From: Piscirickettsiaceae bacterium
Lineage (GTDB): Bacteria > Pseudomonadota > Gammaproteobacteria > Nitrosococcales > Methylophagaceae
Reading direction: 5' to 3'
NCBI GenBank assembly: GCA_013215825.1
Contig: JABSQN010000005.1
Location: forward strand, 62,001 to 126,000
DNA: 64,000 nt
Position numbers and translations under genes: made by a program. Positions 1 to 9,823 of the stretch are shown in pieces; position 1 is the stretch's first letter, and each line of letters begins with the position of its first letter. The notes beneath the pieces were generated by a model. The model was not told the DNA's origin, did not search any database, and saw nothing but the letters and a program-made list of their open reading frames with translations.

Positions 1-1276
1 ATAACACGGCTAAGCCACCATCTTGGCTATATGCATGTTCAATATCACGAATACAGCCTGTTTTACGATCGGTATCTAAACTCGGCCAGCGAGTTGATTG
101 GCTAAAAGCTTCTTGCGTTGGAATGCCGGCAGGGCCTGCTGAGTAACGTAGTTTTGCAACCTCGCTATCACCACGAACAATATCCCATTCGGCTAAGGCA
201 TCAGCTAATGTTGCACTGTGTACAGTGGGGAGTTCAGTATGCAATAAGCCACCCGCCGCCAATTCAGCCAAAATACTGAATACACCGCCTGCACGATGCA
301 CATCTTCCATATGGTATTCAGGCGTTGCAGGAGCAACTTTACAAAGATTAGGGATTCTACGTGACATGCGATCAATATCATTCATGGTGAAATCAATCTC
401 ACCTTCATGTGCCGCTGCTAATAAATGTAGTACGGTATTAGTTGAACCGCCCATGGCAATATCTAAGGCCGTGGCATTTTCAAAGGCCGCTTTTGAGGCA
501 ATTGAACGTGGCAATGCGGATTCATCATCTTGCTCGTAATAGCGTTTTGCTAAATCAACAATGGTGCGACCGGCTTCTAGGAATAATTCTTCTCGATCAG
601 AGTGCGTTGCTAATAAAGAACCATTACCCGGTAATGATAGCCCTAACGCTTCGGTTAAACAGTTCATTGAGTTAGCAGTAAACATACCTGAACATGAGCC
701 ACAGGTTGGGCAAGCACTACGCTCAATTTGCGCTACTTCTTCATCGCTGACATTTTCATCGGCAGCTTGCACCATGGCATCAACTAAATCTAATTTAACG
801 TCTTTACCGGCTAATTTTGTTTTGCCCGCTTCCATCGGGCCGCCAGAAACAAAGATCACCGGAATGTTTAAACGTAATGCCGCCATCAACATACCCGGAG
901 TGATTTTGTCGCAGTTTGAAATACAGACAATAGCATCAGCACAATGAGCATTGACCATATATTCCACTGAATCGGCAATAATGTCGCGTGAAGGCAGGCT
1001 ATACAGCATGCCGCCATGACCCATAGCGATACCATCATCAACGGCAATGGTGTTAAATTCTTTGGCAACACCACCGGCTTTTTCAATTTCACGCGCAACC
1101 AGTTGTCCCATGTCTTTTAAATGAACATGACCCGGTACAAATTGGGTGAATGAGTTGGCAATGGCAATGATTGGTTTATTGAAATCATCATCGGTCATAC
1201 CTGTTGCACGCCATAGTGCGCGAGCACCGGCCATATTACGACCCGCTGTGGATGTTTTTGAACGATATACAGGCAT
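1..1276 (-). CDS. ilvD: Dihydroxy-acid dehydratase, C-terminus cut off by the window edge
   Basis: Dehydrates 2,3-dihydroxy-isovalerate and 2,3-dihydroxy-3-methylvalerate to the 2-keto acids, the third common step of valine and isoleucine synthesis, in the cytoplasm. About 425 codons are present of the roughly 610 usual for the long form. The start [20 protein letters not shown] is the family's conserved N-terminus. Iron-sulphur ligands are visible as Cys122 in [12 protein letters not shown] and the CPTCGSC group near residues 189-195, followed by [10 protein letters not shown]. The frame is open to position 1. It is transcribed away from argA, with 81 bases between the two starts. The missing part holds the C-terminal domain, so completeness cannot be judged. 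Confidence 0.96.
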   Translation of the reverse strand, partial: MPVYRSKTSTAGRNMAGARALWRATGMTDDDFNKPIIAIANSFTQFVPGHVHLKDMGQLVAREIEKAGGVAKEFNTIAVDDGIAMGHGGMLYSLPSRDIIADSVEYMVNAHCADAIVCISNCDKITPGMLMAALRLNIPVIFVSGGPMEAGKTKLAGKDVKLDLVDAMVQAADENVSDEEVAQIERSACPTCGSCSGMFTANSMNCLTEALGLSLPGNGSLLATHSDREELFLEAGRTIVDLAKRYYEQDDESALPRSIASKAAFENATALDIAMGGSTNTVLHLLAAAHEGEIDFTMNDIDRMSRRIPNLCKVAPATPEYHMEDVHRAGGVFSILAELAAGGLLHTELPTVHSATLADALAEWDIVRGDSEVAKLRYSAGPAGIPTQEAFSQSTRWPSLDTDRKTGCIRDIEHAYSQDGGLAVL

Positions 1277-1306
1277 GGGAACTCTCCAATCTCTATAGAT
1301 TTTTGG

Positions 1307-1326
1307 ATCTGCTAAAATAAGCAGAT
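1307..1326. promoter_or_regulatory. Inverted repeat between the divergent ilvD and argA genes
   Basis: A perfect 7-base inverted repeat (ATCTGCT, six-base AT-rich loop, AGCAGAT) lies in the 81-base divergent promoter region between two amino-acid biosynthesis genes. It has no following T-run, so it does not look like a terminator. It could be an operator or chance. No regulator is assigned. Confidence 0.3.
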
Positions 1327-1357
1327 AATAGTACAAATTTTACACTAAAAAGACCGT

Positions 1358-2665
1358 ATGAAAACAATAAATAACAGCGCCAACTCAATGACAAATGCCA
1401 GCACAACAAGCTGGTTTCGTGCCGCCGCGCCTTATATTCATGCGCATCGTGGTGCAACCTTTGTTATCGCCTTTGATGGTGAAACGATTGCATCGGCCTA
1501 TTTTGATAATTTAATTCATGATTTAGCCTTATTAAATAGTCTCGGTATTCGTTTGGTATTGGTTTATGGCGCGCGTCCGCAAATTGAACATCAATGTAAA
1601 AGCCATAATATTGCAATCAATTATCATCAAGGATTACGTATTACCGATGATGCCAGCCTTAAAATAGTTAAGTCTGTTATCGGCAAACTACGGCTTGATA
1701 TTGAAGCCAAATTATCCTTTAGTTTGCCTCATACTCCTATGGCTGATACGCGTATTCGCTGTGTGAGTGGTAACTTAGTGATGGCTCAACCTGTTGGCAT
1801 TAGAGAAGGCGTTGATTTCGAACACACAGGTGAGGTTCGCCGTATTGATACGGATGGGATTGAACAACAGTTGGTACAGGATAATATTGTGCTACTACCG
1901 CCACTGGGTTATTCGCCAACGGGGGAGATATTTAACCTATCAGCGGAAGCTATTGCCACTTCCGTAGCCTCCGAATTGCAAGCTGATAAGTTAATTATGA
2001 TTGGAGATAGTCAAACAGATCTTGCGCAAGAGCTTACAGTTCAACAAGCCAATGAAATACTGAAAGATATCGATAACCCATCATTAAAATCTGCCGTTAC
2101 CGCCTGTAAATCGGGTGTGCAACGGGTTCATTTATTAGATCGTTCAAAAGATGGCGCATTATTACAAGAGCTTTTTAGCCGTGATGGTGCCGGCACATTA
2201 ATTAGCGCAAGTTCCTTTGAAACCATTCGCCAAGCTAGCATTGATGATGTGTGTGGCATTTTAGAACTGATCCAGCCACTAGAAGACAATGGCACGCTAG
2301 TCAAACGTTCTCGTGAACACTTAGAAATAGAAATAGATCATTTTACGGTGATGGAACGTGACGGCACCATTGTCGCCTGCGGCGCTCTTTATCCTTATCC
2401 AAATAATGATATTGCAGAAATCGCCTGCCTTGCGGTTGCATCAGACTATCAACGTCATGGTCGTGGTGAGCAATTATTATCCGCTATTGAACAGCAGGCA
2501 AATTTATTAGGATTACGTTATTTGTGCGTACTCACAACTCAAACCGAGCATTGGTTTGTAGAGCACGGTTTTTCACACGCTAAGATTAGTGACTTGCCGA
2601 TTGAAAAACAACAACTTTATAACTATCAGCGTAATGCGAAAGTATTTAGTAAAACCTTAGATTAA
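1358..2665 (+). CDS. argA: N-acetylglutamate synthase (ArgA)
   Basis: Transfers an acetyl group from acetyl-CoA to glutamate, the first step of arginine synthesis. At 435 residues it matches the classical bifunctional-looking ArgA: an amino-acid-kinase fold at about residues 25-285 ([17 protein letters not shown] near the start, then a segment typical of the arginine-binding kinase domain) and a C-terminal GNAT acetyltransferase domain at about 288-430 with the acetyl-CoA loop [11 protein letters not shown]. The first ~18 residues are low in conservation and a start at Met11 is possible. It overlaps the convergent rppH by 4 bases. The family is normally inhibited by arginine through the kinase-like domain. 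Confidence 0.93.
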   Translation: MKTINNSANSMTNASTTSWFRAAAPYIHAHRGATFVIAFDGETIASAYFDNLIHDLALLNSLGIRLVLVYGARPQIEHQCKSHNIAINYHQGLRITDDASLKIVKSVIGKLRLDIEAKLSFSLPHTPMADTRIRCVSGNLVMAQPVGIREGVDFEHTGEVRRIDTDGIEQQLVQDNIVLLPPLGYSPTGEIFNLSAEAIATSVASELQADKLIMIGDSQTDLAQELTVQQANEILKDIDNPSLKSAVTACKSGVQRVHLLDRSKDGALLQELFSRDGAGTLISASSFETIRQASIDDVCGILELIQPLEDNGTLVKRSREHLEIEIDHFTVMERDGTIVACGALYPYPNNDIAEIACLAVASDYQRHGRGEQLLSAIEQQANLLGLRYLCVLTTQTEHWFVEHGFSHAKISDLPIEKQQLYNYQRNAKVFSKTLD

Positions 2666-3171
2666 GCTTTGCGCTGACTATCAACCCGCTTCTTATATTC
2701 AGGAAATAATATTGGCGCGAGTTCATGTAGTGCTTTTTCATAAACACGGCGCTTGAAAAACACTATTTCTTGTGCCGGCGTCCAGTAATCGACCCAGCGC
2801 CAGTCATCAAACTCTGGTTTTTCATATTGATCGAGCCTGACATCTTCTTCCTTACCGATAAATCGCAATAAAAACCATTGTTGCTTTTGACCGATACAAA
2901 GTGGCTTATTGCCATGACGTAAGTATTTCTTTGGCAGACGATATCGTAACCAGCCTTGTGTTGAGCCAAGCACTTCAACATGCTCCGGCCCGAGGCCGAC
3001 TTCTTCCATTAACTCGCGATAAACCGCTTGTTCTGCAGTTTCATCGGGTTTAATGCCGCCTTGTGGAAACTGCCATGAATCATGCTGAGCGCGTTGCGCC
3101 CACAACACTTGGTTACTATTATTGCAGAGAATAATCCCCACATTGGACCTAAAACCATCTTTATCTATCAC
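2662..3171 (-). CDS. rppH: RNA pyrophosphohydrolase (Nudix)
   Basis: Removes pyrophosphate from the 5' end of mRNA, which exposes it to RNase E decay. The 169-residue protein carries the full Nudix box at residues 38-60 (G-x5-E-x7-R-E-L-M-E-E-V-G-L). It also has the RppH-type N-terminus [17 protein letters not shown] and the WQFPQGGI strand typical of RppH/NudH rather than other Nudix hydrolases. The start is GTG at 3171. Its stop codon shares TTAA with the argA stop. Confidence 0.94.
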   Translation of the reverse strand: MIDKDGFRSNVGIILCNNSNQVLWAQRAQHDSWQFPQGGIKPDETAEQAVYRELMEEVGLGPEHVEVLGSTQGWLRYRLPKKYLRHGNKPLCIGQKQQWFLLRFIGKEEDVRLDQYEKPEFDDWRWVDYWTPAQEIVFFKRRVYEKALHELAPILFPEYKKRVDSQRKA

Positions 3172-3324
3172 GCCTTAATCTCTCGTTACTCATTATCCTT
3201 AATCAATAACGCTATAATTTCTCAATGCCGACTAGATTAGATCAAAGCACAGGCGGTATGCAAACCATTTTCATATTGTTTCGGTATAATCTCTCTTTCA
3301 TTAGATATAGTTGAAGTTAACAAT

Positions 3325-3981
3325 ATGGCACTAGCGATCTTTGATTTAGATAACACCTTACTTGGCGGTGATAGCGATTATTTGTGGGGTGAATTTTTAG
3401 TCGAGCAGAATATTGTTGATACCGACTCTTACCAACGAATTAATCAAGATTTTTACGACCAATATTTAGCCGGCACAATGGATATTTTTGAATTCTCAGC
3501 ATTCCAGTTTAAACCACTTGCTGATAACACGATGGCCGATCTACTTCGCTGGCGTGAGCAATATTTAGCAGAAAAGATCGCTCCTATTATATTGCCCGCG
3601 GCGCGTGAACTTATTGCTAAACATCAACAACAAGGTGATACGCTACTTATTATCACCGCAACCAATAGCTTTATTACTGCGCCCATTGCAAGTCAATTAG
3701 CCATTCCAAACTTGATTGCCACCGAAGCAGAAATGATTAATGGTGTTTATACTGGCAACGTGTCAGGCACGCCTTCTTATCAACAAGGCAAAGTAACTCG
3801 CTTACAGGAATGGCTGATAGTGCACAATCAAACATTAGACGATAGCTATTTTTATAGTGATTCGCATAATGATTTACCATTATTGGAATTGGTTGGACAC
3901 CCGATTGTAGTTGATGCTGATGCTAAATTATTGGCTATTGCCAAACAACGAGATTGGAAAATACTGAGCCTGCGCTCATAA
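3325..3981 (+). CDS. HAD-superfamily hydrolase, subfamily IB (SerB-like phosphatase)
   Basis: A 218-residue phosphatase of the HAD-IB group (TIGR01490 type). Motif I FDLDNTLL gives nucleophile Asp7 and acid Asp9; motif II is the Thr of IITATNSF; motif III/IV is YSDSHNDLPLL. The helical cap between motifs I and II (about residues 15-85) is the C1 type. Relatives act on phosphoserine or small phosphorylated metabolites. SerB itself has an N-terminal regulatory domain that is absent here, so the substrate is not assigned. It lies 46 bases before gatB on the same strand and may be cotranscribed with it. Confidence 0.85.
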   Translation: MALAIFDLDNTLLGGDSDYLWGEFLVEQNIVDTDSYQRINQDFYDQYLAGTMDIFEFSAFQFKPLADNTMADLLRWREQYLAEKIAPIILPAARELIAKHQQQGDTLLIITATNSFITAPIASQLAIPNLIATEAEMINGVYTGNVSGTPSYQQGKVTRLQEWLIVHNQTLDDSYFYSDSHNDLPLLELVGHPIVVDADAKLLAIAKQRDWKILSLRS

Positions 3982-4027
3982 GTTGGTACAATTTCACCTT
4001 TAAATACATAAGTTCGGATCATTAAAT

Positions 4028-5470
4028 ATGGAATGGGAAGTTGTTATTGGGTTAGAAATTCACGCCCAACTCGCCACCAAAACTAAGATTTTCTCTAGTG
4101 CATCGACTGCATATGGTGCGGAGCCTAATACACAAGCCTGTGCGGTTGATTTAGGCTTGCCAGGTGTTTTGCCAGTGCTCAATCAAGAAGCTGTAAAAAT
4201 GGCGATGAAATTTGGTTTGGCTATTGGTGCAGAAATGGCGGAGCGCTCTGTTTTTGCGCGTAAAAATTACTTTTACCCCGATTTGCCTAAGGGCTATCAA
4301 ATCAGTCAAATGGAATTGCCTATTGTTGGCAAAGGCGAATTAACGATTGAACTAGAAGATGGCACTGAGCGCGTAATTGGCGTGACTCGAGCGCATTTAG
4401 AAGAAGATGCGGGTAAGTCCACCCATGGTTTTATCCAAGGTCAAACAGGTGTTGATCTTAATCGTGCTGGTACGCCTTTATTAGAAATCGTATCTGAACC
4501 TGATATGCGTAGCGCTAAAGAAGCCGTTGCATATATGAAAAAGATCCACACCTTAGTGCAATACATTGAAATTTGTGATGGCAATATGCAAGAAGGTTCT
4601 TTTCGGTGTGATGCTAATGTGTCTGTTCGTCCAAAAGGGCAGAAAGAGCTAGGTACGCGCGCCGAACTTAAAAACATTAACTCATTCCGTAATGTTGAAC
4701 GTGCGATTAATATTGAAATCGAACGCCAAATTGAACTAATTGAAGATGGCGGCTCAGTGGTTCAAGAAACGCGCTTATACGATGCAGATAAAAATGAAAC
4801 ACGCTCAATGCGTAGCAAAGAAGAAGCAAATGATTATCGCTATTTCCCTGATCCTGACTTATTACCTGTAGTACTTGAGCCAGAAATGATGGAAGAAATG
4901 CGTGCCAGCTTGCCAGAATTGCCAGATGTAAAACGTGATCGCTTTATCAAAGATTTAAGCTTGTCTCGTTATGACGCTTCTGTTCTAACGAGCAGTCGTG
5001 AACTTGCTAATTATTTTGAAGCAGTTTTACTTGCATCAGATAATAAAGATTCAAAACTATGTGCCAACTGGGTGATTACACAACTATCAGGGGCTCTGAA
5101 TAAAGCAAGTTTAGACATTACAGCATCACCGATTAGCGCTGAACAATTAGGCGGCTTATTAATTCGCATTAACGATAATACTATCTCAGGCAAAATTGCC
5201 AAACAGATTTTTGATGATTTGTGGAATAGTGATGGCGATAATGCCGATGCGATTATCGAAGAAAAAGGACTAAAGCAGGTAACCGATTCAGGAGCGATTG
5301 AAGCCATTGTTGATGACGTGATTGCAAACAATAGCGATCAAGCTGAACAATATCGTGCCGGTAAAGAGCAGTTGCTTGGTTTCTTTGTAGGTCAAGTGAT
5401 GAAAGCCTCAAAAGGTAAGGCTAACCCGGCACAAGTGAATGATATTTTAAAAGCCAAATTATCTAGTTAA
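4028..5470 (+). CDS. gatB: Aspartyl/glutamyl-tRNA(Asn/Gln) amidotransferase subunit B
   Basis: Kinase subunit of the GatCAB amidotransferase, which converts misacylated Glu-tRNA(Gln) or Asp-tRNA(Asn) to the correct aminoacyl-tRNA. At 480 residues it is full length. It has the N-terminal [13 protein letters not shown], the signature [16 protein letters not shown] near residues 78-93, and a C-terminal GatB/YqeY tail domain from about residue 330. The usual partners gatC and gatA are not adjacent; a HAD phosphatase precedes it and a terminator follows. Confidence 0.97.
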   Translation: MEWEVVIGLEIHAQLATKTKIFSSASTAYGAEPNTQACAVDLGLPGVLPVLNQEAVKMAMKFGLAIGAEMAERSVFARKNYFYPDLPKGYQISQMELPIVGKGELTIELEDGTERVIGVTRAHLEEDAGKSTHGFIQGQTGVDLNRAGTPLLEIVSEPDMRSAKEAVAYMKKIHTLVQYIEICDGNMQEGSFRCDANVSVRPKGQKELGTRAELKNINSFRNVERAINIEIERQIELIEDGGSVVQETRLYDADKNETRSMRSKEEANDYRYFPDPDLLPVVLEPEMMEEMRASLPELPDVKRDRFIKDLSLSRYDASVLTSSRELANYFEAVLLASDNKDSKLCANWVITQLSGALNKASLDITASPISAEQLGGLLIRINDNTISGKIAKQIFDDLWNSDGDNADAIIEEKGLKQVTDSGAIEAIVDDVIANNSDQAEQYRAGKEQLLGFFVGQVMKASKGKANPAQVNDILKAKLSS

Positions 5471-5490
5471 ACGTTTCAAGTAAACACAAA

Positions 5491-5529
5491 AAAGGCTGTG
5501 CTTATTTCTAAGCACAGCCTTTTTTTTTA
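5491..5529. terminator. Bidirectional rho-independent terminator between gatB and the DUF1097 gene
   Basis: A perfect stem (AGGCTGTGCTTA, loop TTTC, TAAGCACAGCCT) has a run of T on the right and a run of A on the left. It can therefore end gatB transcription on the plus strand and the convergent DUF1097 gene on the minus strand. Confidence 0.93.
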
Positions 5530-5547
5530 TCTAAATGCTAACTAGTA

Positions 5548-6063
5548 TTAACTACTAGAAATCATCGCATTTAACTTGCCAGACAACATACCGAACACAG
5601 CACCAACAATTAATGATAATGAAATAACAAGAACAGGATTAGAGAAATCCATGTTTAATGTATTACCAGCTGCTGATAAATCAGTACCTGCATGAATCGC
5701 GTATGCTGCTGTTGCTGCAAAACCATAAACTGCTGATGGAATTACAGATAAAGCAGGAATTGATGCACCCATTACTAGAGCAAATACACACACGCCAACC
5801 CAAACAGCTGCATTCACAGCTAATGGAGTACCTTCACCCAAGCCTACTTTTGTAATCAATGCAAAAGCAACACCAGCTAAAACCGAACCAAAAATACCAC
5901 ATACAATCGTATTTTTTAATGCTGCATTGTCTGCACCATTGTGGAAATATGAACCCCAAGCAATAAAGATTGCCCAAATTGTAACCATTCCTGCTAATGG
6001 GCTAAGTGCAAGCCATGTTGCTACTGCACCCAAACCACCAATACTTAATGCTAATGAAAACAT
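5548..6063 (-). CDS. DUF1097 family membrane protein
   Basis: A 171-residue, very hydrophobic, Ala/Gly-rich protein with about five predicted membrane segments (roughly residues 1-35, 50-70, 80-105, 108-125 and 140-165). It resembles DUF1097 inner-membrane proteins, which are related in architecture to small transporters of unknown substrate. The ATG at 6063 is preceded by a purine-rich AGAGAGAG ribosome-binding stretch. It is a single-gene unit between a terminator and a 350-base upstream region. The function is unknown. Confidence 0.6.
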   Translation of the reverse strand: MFSLALSIGGLGAVATWLALSPLAGMVTIWAIFIAWGSYFHNGADNAALKNTIVCGIFGSVLAGVAFALITKVGLGEGTPLAVNAAVWVGVCVFALVMGASIPALSVIPSAVYGFAATAAYAIHAGTDLSAAGNTLNMDFSNPVLVISLSLIVGAVFGMLSGKLNAMISSS

Positions 6064-6415
6064 AATTCTCTCTCTCTGATTATGAAATAATATAGATTAG
6101 CTTTCCGTCAAACCGCTCATATTTTATTTTATCAATTTAACCGAAAACCAGCGTTTAAGAAGCATATCTTTAAAATGCTTCAATGTTCACTAGAACACAA
6201 TTCAATTCTTTTTTCAAATAACAATAACTGGAAAATTTAGAAATATCCTTAAATTTAAAGAATGTTACTGTACTGTAACCCTATGATTATGCCCGTTCAG
6301 AATCGTTTTTTGCGAAACTGTTCACGTTTTTTTCATTCCCTCTTCCATAATGTAGACAAAATAATGTAGCATCAATAAGATTCGACCACGGTACCTTGAG
6401 TTAGGCATATAAACC
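6064..6415. other. Intergenic region, divergent promoters expected
   Basis: A 352-base AT-rich stretch between two divergently transcribed genes. No credible coding frame or RNA gene was seen. The only distinct sequence is an interrupted palindrome GTTAC-TGTACT-GTAAC at 6264-6279, which could be a regulator site. No -35/-10 pair is convincing enough to place. Confidence 0.5.
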
Positions 6416-7561
6416 ATGAAGTTTGAGCAAGAAAACCTTTCGGAAAAAATGGCACTGAACAAACTGCCAGCCGACTCGCCACTCCCCGAAGCTAACTGGG
6501 TATTGGTTTTTGGTTCCGTAGAGCGATTCAAGAATTCTAAACTCCCTAAGATATTACAAAAACGTTATCCTCATGCTCAAATTATGGGCTGTACAACATC
6601 CGGAGAAATCTCAGATGATGGCGTACAAGACGGCAGCCTTCAGATTACAGCCATGCAGTGGGAGCGTAGTACACTGAAATTTGTTGCTAAACCTGTGGCT
6701 AATATGGAACAGTCACATGCCTTAGGCGTGGACATCGCCAACGATCTTAATCAAAATGATCTCAAGGGTGTATTTGTCCTCAGTGATGGCCTGAATGTTA
6801 ATGGCTCAGAGCTTGTTGAAGGTATTCAAGAGACATTGCCTAATATTCCAATTACCGGCGGTCTTGCTGGTGATGGTGCTAGTTTTTCTCAAACCCTGTT
6901 ACTTCACAATACGAAAGTGCACGACAAAATCATCATTGCGGTTGGTATTTATGGCAATGACGCTATTGTAACCAGTGGAGCTTTAGGTGGCTGGAAACCT
7001 TATGGCCCACCTCGTAAAGTGACACGTTCCGTGAAAAATGTTATTTATGAATTAGATAACAAACCGGCATTGCCTCTTTATAAAATGTATATCGGTCATT
7101 ATGCTAATGGCTTGCCGGCTTCTGGACTTAATTTCCCCTTTGCGATCATGAATGAAGATAAGAGTATTTCTGTTATTCGAACAGTTGCAGCTGTTGATGA
7201 TAGTAAGAACTGCCTTACCTTTTTTGGTAATATAAAAGAAGGATCAACTATCCGGTTCCTTAAGTCCGATCATGACATGCTGGTTAACGGTGCCAGTGAT
7301 GCTGCTCGCCAAATATTAGATAAAGATATTAATATCAACAATAAAGCCGTTGCCATTTGTGTAAGCTGTGTTGGTCGAAAATTGGTCATGGAAGAACACG
7401 TTTCTGATGAAGTATTTGCAGTTCAACGCTTACTAGGCATGCAAACGGGCATCACCGGTTTTTACTCCAATGGTGAAATTTGCTCCGGTGAAGACGATAG
7501 CCATAGTCAATTACATAATCAAACAATGACTATTGCCTATTTAAGTGAGAATATGAATTAA
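6416..7561 (+). CDS. FIST-domain sensory protein (FIST N + FIST C)
   Basis: A 381-residue cytoplasmic protein made only of a FIST_N domain (about residues 25-215; motifs MGCTTSGEISDDG and ITGGLAGDGASF) and a FIST_C domain (about residues 220-365; YIGHYANGLPASGLNFPF and the CVGRKLVMEEH segment, ending with GFYSNGEICS). FIST domains are thought to bind small ligands, possibly amino acids, and are usually fused to or placed beside signalling modules. Here there is no output domain. The nearest signalling genes are the Pil-Chp genes 1.5 kb away, separated by gshA on the other strand. It shares stop-codon bases with gshA. Confidence 0.88.
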   Translation: MKFEQENLSEKMALNKLPADSPLPEANWVLVFGSVERFKNSKLPKILQKRYPHAQIMGCTTSGEISDDGVQDGSLQITAMQWERSTLKFVAKPVANMEQSHALGVDIANDLNQNDLKGVFVLSDGLNVNGSELVEGIQETLPNIPITGGLAGDGASFSQTLLLHNTKVHDKIIIAVGIYGNDAIVTSGALGGWKPYGPPRKVTRSVKNVIYELDNKPALPLYKMYIGHYANGLPASGLNFPFAIMNEDKSISVIRTVAAVDDSKNCLTFFGNIKEGSTIRFLKSDHDMLVNGASDAARQILDKDININNKAVAICVSCVGRKLVMEEHVSDEVFAVQRLLGMQTGITGFYSNGEICSGEDDSHSQLHNQTMTIAYLSENMN

Positions 7562-8832
7562 GCTAACTCTCGAGCAGCGGCTAATAAAGCCAATCTGGCA
7601 ATAACGCCATAGGCATAAAAACGATTTGGCTCGGCATCAGGACCTTCTTGTTTATTCGGTGTAATACACGATTGAGCAAACGCTAAAGGCTCGAAATGCA
7701 TACCCGGTGCATTCAAGTTTTCATTAACTCCTCGTCCGGTGTGAACACGATAAAAGCCGCCCACCACAAAATGGTCCATCATATAAACGACGGGTTCGGC
7801 AACCGCGTGATCTTCACCTAATGTTTCAAAGGTATATACACCTTCTTGTACCAGTACATTCTCAACCTTCAGTCCTTCTTTAGCGGATGCCATTTTGGTT
7901 CGCTGCTTTCGATTTAAGCTAGTAATTTCATCCGCATTTTTCACCGTCATAATCCCCATGCCATAGGTTCCAGAGTCCGCTTTCACAACAACAAATGGTT
8001 CTTTATCAATCCCGTATTCATCGTATTTGTTCTGAATAGATACCAACATGTTTTCAACGTTCTTCGCTAAACAATCACTGCCTTCTCTATCCATAAAATC
8101 AACTTCGCCACACTGCAAGGAAAGCGGTGATACTAACCAAGGATCGATATCAATTTGTTTGGCAAATTCATTAGCAACCGCCTGATAATGCGAAAAATGA
8201 TCTGATTTTTTACGATCTGACCATCCTGCAGATAATGGCGGGACCACTTTCTGTTCTACATTTTCTAAAATAGCTGGACGACCTGCAGATAAATCATTGT
8301 TAAGTAATACCAAACACGGCGAAAAATCGCCCACTGCAACACGGTCGCCCTCCCTCGTTAATGGTTCTAACACGCATTCTTTTCCAGAAGGCAATTCAAT
8401 ACTCATTGGTTCATGCAAATCATCTCGCAAACTGCCAATTCTCGCTTCAAGCCCTGCTTTTTCAAAAATCTGCCGTAAGGTTTCTAAGCTTTCCAAATAA
8501 AATAAATTCCTCGTGTGATTTTCAGCAATAATTAATACTCGACGAGCATGCGGGCATACTCGTTCTACTGCCGACTGCACAGCTTGAATACACAAAGGCA
8601 TAAATTCTGGATTAAGATTATTAAAGCCTGCGGGGAATAAATTCGTATCAACAGGGGCAAGCTTAAAACCTGCATTACGTAAATCAACCGATGCATAAAA
8701 AGGTGCTGGCGTTTGTAACCATTGCTCTCTAAGCCATGATTCAACCTTTAATCGATGGGTTAAAAGATGGGATTCGAGTTGTAATAAAGGACCTTTTAAC
8801 GCGGTTGTTAAATGTGGCACAGTAGAAGTCAT
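7558..8832 (-). CDS. gshA: Glutamate-cysteine ligase, 'ferrooxidans' type
   Basis: Catalyses the ATP-dependent joining of glutamate and cysteine, the first step of glutathione synthesis. The sequence fits the TIGR02049-type GshA found in Acidithiobacillus and many proteobacteria, distinct from the E. coli type. Recognisable stretches are VVVKADSGTYGMGIMTV (ATP-grasp-like), VQEGVYTFE and the C-terminal NRFYAYGVIARLALLAAAREL. The open frame extends to 8880, but MTSTVPHLTTALKGPL at 8832 is the likely start because an AGG lies 9 bases upstream and the preceding 16 codons are atypical; this gives 424 residues. No gshB is adjacent. Confidence 0.85.
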   Translation of the reverse strand: MTSTVPHLTTALKGPLLQLESHLLTHRLKVESWLREQWLQTPAPFYASVDLRNAGFKLAPVDTNLFPAGFNNLNPEFMPLCIQAVQSAVERVCPHARRVLIIAENHTRNLFYLESLETLRQIFEKAGLEARIGSLRDDLHEPMSIELPSGKECVLEPLTREGDRVAVGDFSPCLVLLNNDLSAGRPAILENVEQKVVPPLSAGWSDRKKSDHFSHYQAVANEFAKQIDIDPWLVSPLSLQCGEVDFMDREGSDCLAKNVENMLVSIQNKYDEYGIDKEPFVVVKADSGTYGMGIMTVKNADEITSLNRKQRTKMASAKEGLKVENVLVQEGVYTFETLGEDHAVAEPVVYMMDHFVVGGFYRVHTGRGVNENLNAPGMHFEPLAFAQSCITPNKQEGPDAEPNRFYAYGVIARLALLAAARELA

Positions 8833-9042
8833 AATAATTGGCCTGAAAAGAATAAAACTAAGACATGTGAGTTGAAACACAGTTTCAAAACAATATGCAC
8901 TTCATACTACATCATTCTTATGCAATAGCAGGATTTAACAAGGATAGATTTTAATCTTACTACTAGCCTGATTGTATAAAATGAGTTATCTTCATTCTCT
9001 GTGTAAGTCAGACATGTTTTTATTTAATGGATATTTTTTAGT

Positions 9043-9450
9043 GTGAGTGATGAACCAACAGAATTTACCGGTATAAAAGTCATGGTGATCGATGATAGCA
9101 AGACTATTCGACGCACAGCTGAAAAATTGCTTTCTAATGCAGGATGCACTGTACTTACCGCTGAAAATGGCTTTGAAGCTCTGCCAATTATAAATAGTGA
9201 GCATCCTGATATTCTGTTTATTGATATCCTTATGCCTCGTTTAGATGGTTATCAAACATGCTCTCTCGTTAAGAGTAACTCAAAATTTAGTAGCATTCCT
9301 GTCATTATGCTTTCAAGTAAAGATGGCTTATTCGATCGAGCAAAAGGTCGCGTAGCCGGCGCTGAACAATATCTCACTAAACCCTTTACCCGTGAAGATT
9401 TACTAGGTGCTATTCGTACACACCTCTTAAATAAAACCAAGGACGTATAA
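9043..9450 (+). CDS. pilG: Twitching motility response regulator PilG
   Basis: A single receiver domain of 135 residues. The phospho-acceptor is Asp61 in LFIDILMP, with acidic pair Asp17/Asp18 (MVIDDS), a Ser in VIMLSSKD and Lys in YLTKPFT. In Pseudomonas, PilG is phosphorylated by ChpA and promotes pilus extension and cAMP signalling. The start is GTG at 9043. It is the first gene of a plus-strand cluster in the order pilG-pilH-pilI-pilJ-chpA, which identifies it among generic CheY-like proteins. Confidence 0.92.
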   Translation: MSDEPTEFTGIKVMVIDDSKTIRRTAEKLLSNAGCTVLTAENGFEALPIINSEHPDILFIDILMPRLDGYQTCSLVKSNSKFSSIPVIMLSSKDGLFDRAKGRVAGAEQYLTKPFTREDLLGAIRTHLLNKTKDV

Positions 9451-9455
9451 GCACT

Positions 9456-9818
9456 ATGGCTCTAATCCTCATTGCTGATGATTCTCCAACTGAGATTTAT
9501 GTTCTCCAAAAAATATTAGAAAAACATGGTCATCAAGTTATTACAGCAGAAGATGGAGAACAAGCCATTGCCATAAGCCAACAAGAACAGCCTAAACTCA
9601 TCTTAATGGACGTGGTCATGCCGAAACTTAATGGCTTTCAAGCAACTCGACGTTTAAGCAAGGCTGTGGAGACACAAGATATTCCTATCATTATCGTCTC
9701 ATCTAAAAATCAAGAAACAGATAAATTGTGGGGGCTGCGACAAGGTGCAAAAGGTTATCTTGGAAAGCCAGTGACAGAAGAACAACTTATATCAGAAATT
9801 AACAAGCTACTGGACTAA
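9456..9818 (+). CDS. pilH: Twitching motility response regulator PilH
   Basis: A stand-alone receiver domain of 120 residues: Asp8/Asp9 (IADDS), phospho-acceptor Asp52 (LMDVVMPKLNG), Ser in IIVSSK and Lys104 in GYLGKPV. It begins 5 bases after pilG stops. In the Pseudomonas paradigm PilH is the second regulator of the Chp system, acting as a phosphate sink or promoting pilus retraction. The length and the position directly after pilG support the name. Confidence 0.92.
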   Translation: MALILIADDSPTEIYVLQKILEKHGHQVITAEDGEQAIAISQQEQPKLILMDVVMPKLNGFQATRRLSKAVETQDIPIIIVSSKNQETDKLWGLRQGAKGYLGKPVTEEQLISEINKLLD

Positions 9819-9823
9819 AGATC

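Noticed and set aside
225-947. Plus-strand open frames inside the first kilobase
   Set aside because: They are antisense shadows of ilvD, which reads through on the minus strand with all family motifs; the ilvD frame itself has no stop because it leaves the window.
3325-3981. Phosphoserine phosphatase (serB) for the HAD gene
   Set aside because: The N-terminal regulatory domain of SerB is absent, and the HAD-IB group has several other substrates.
8833-8880. Upstream ATG for gshA (16 extra codons)
   Set aside because: The added hydrophobic codons look like promoter DNA, and the ATG at 8832 has a better-placed ribosome-binding site.
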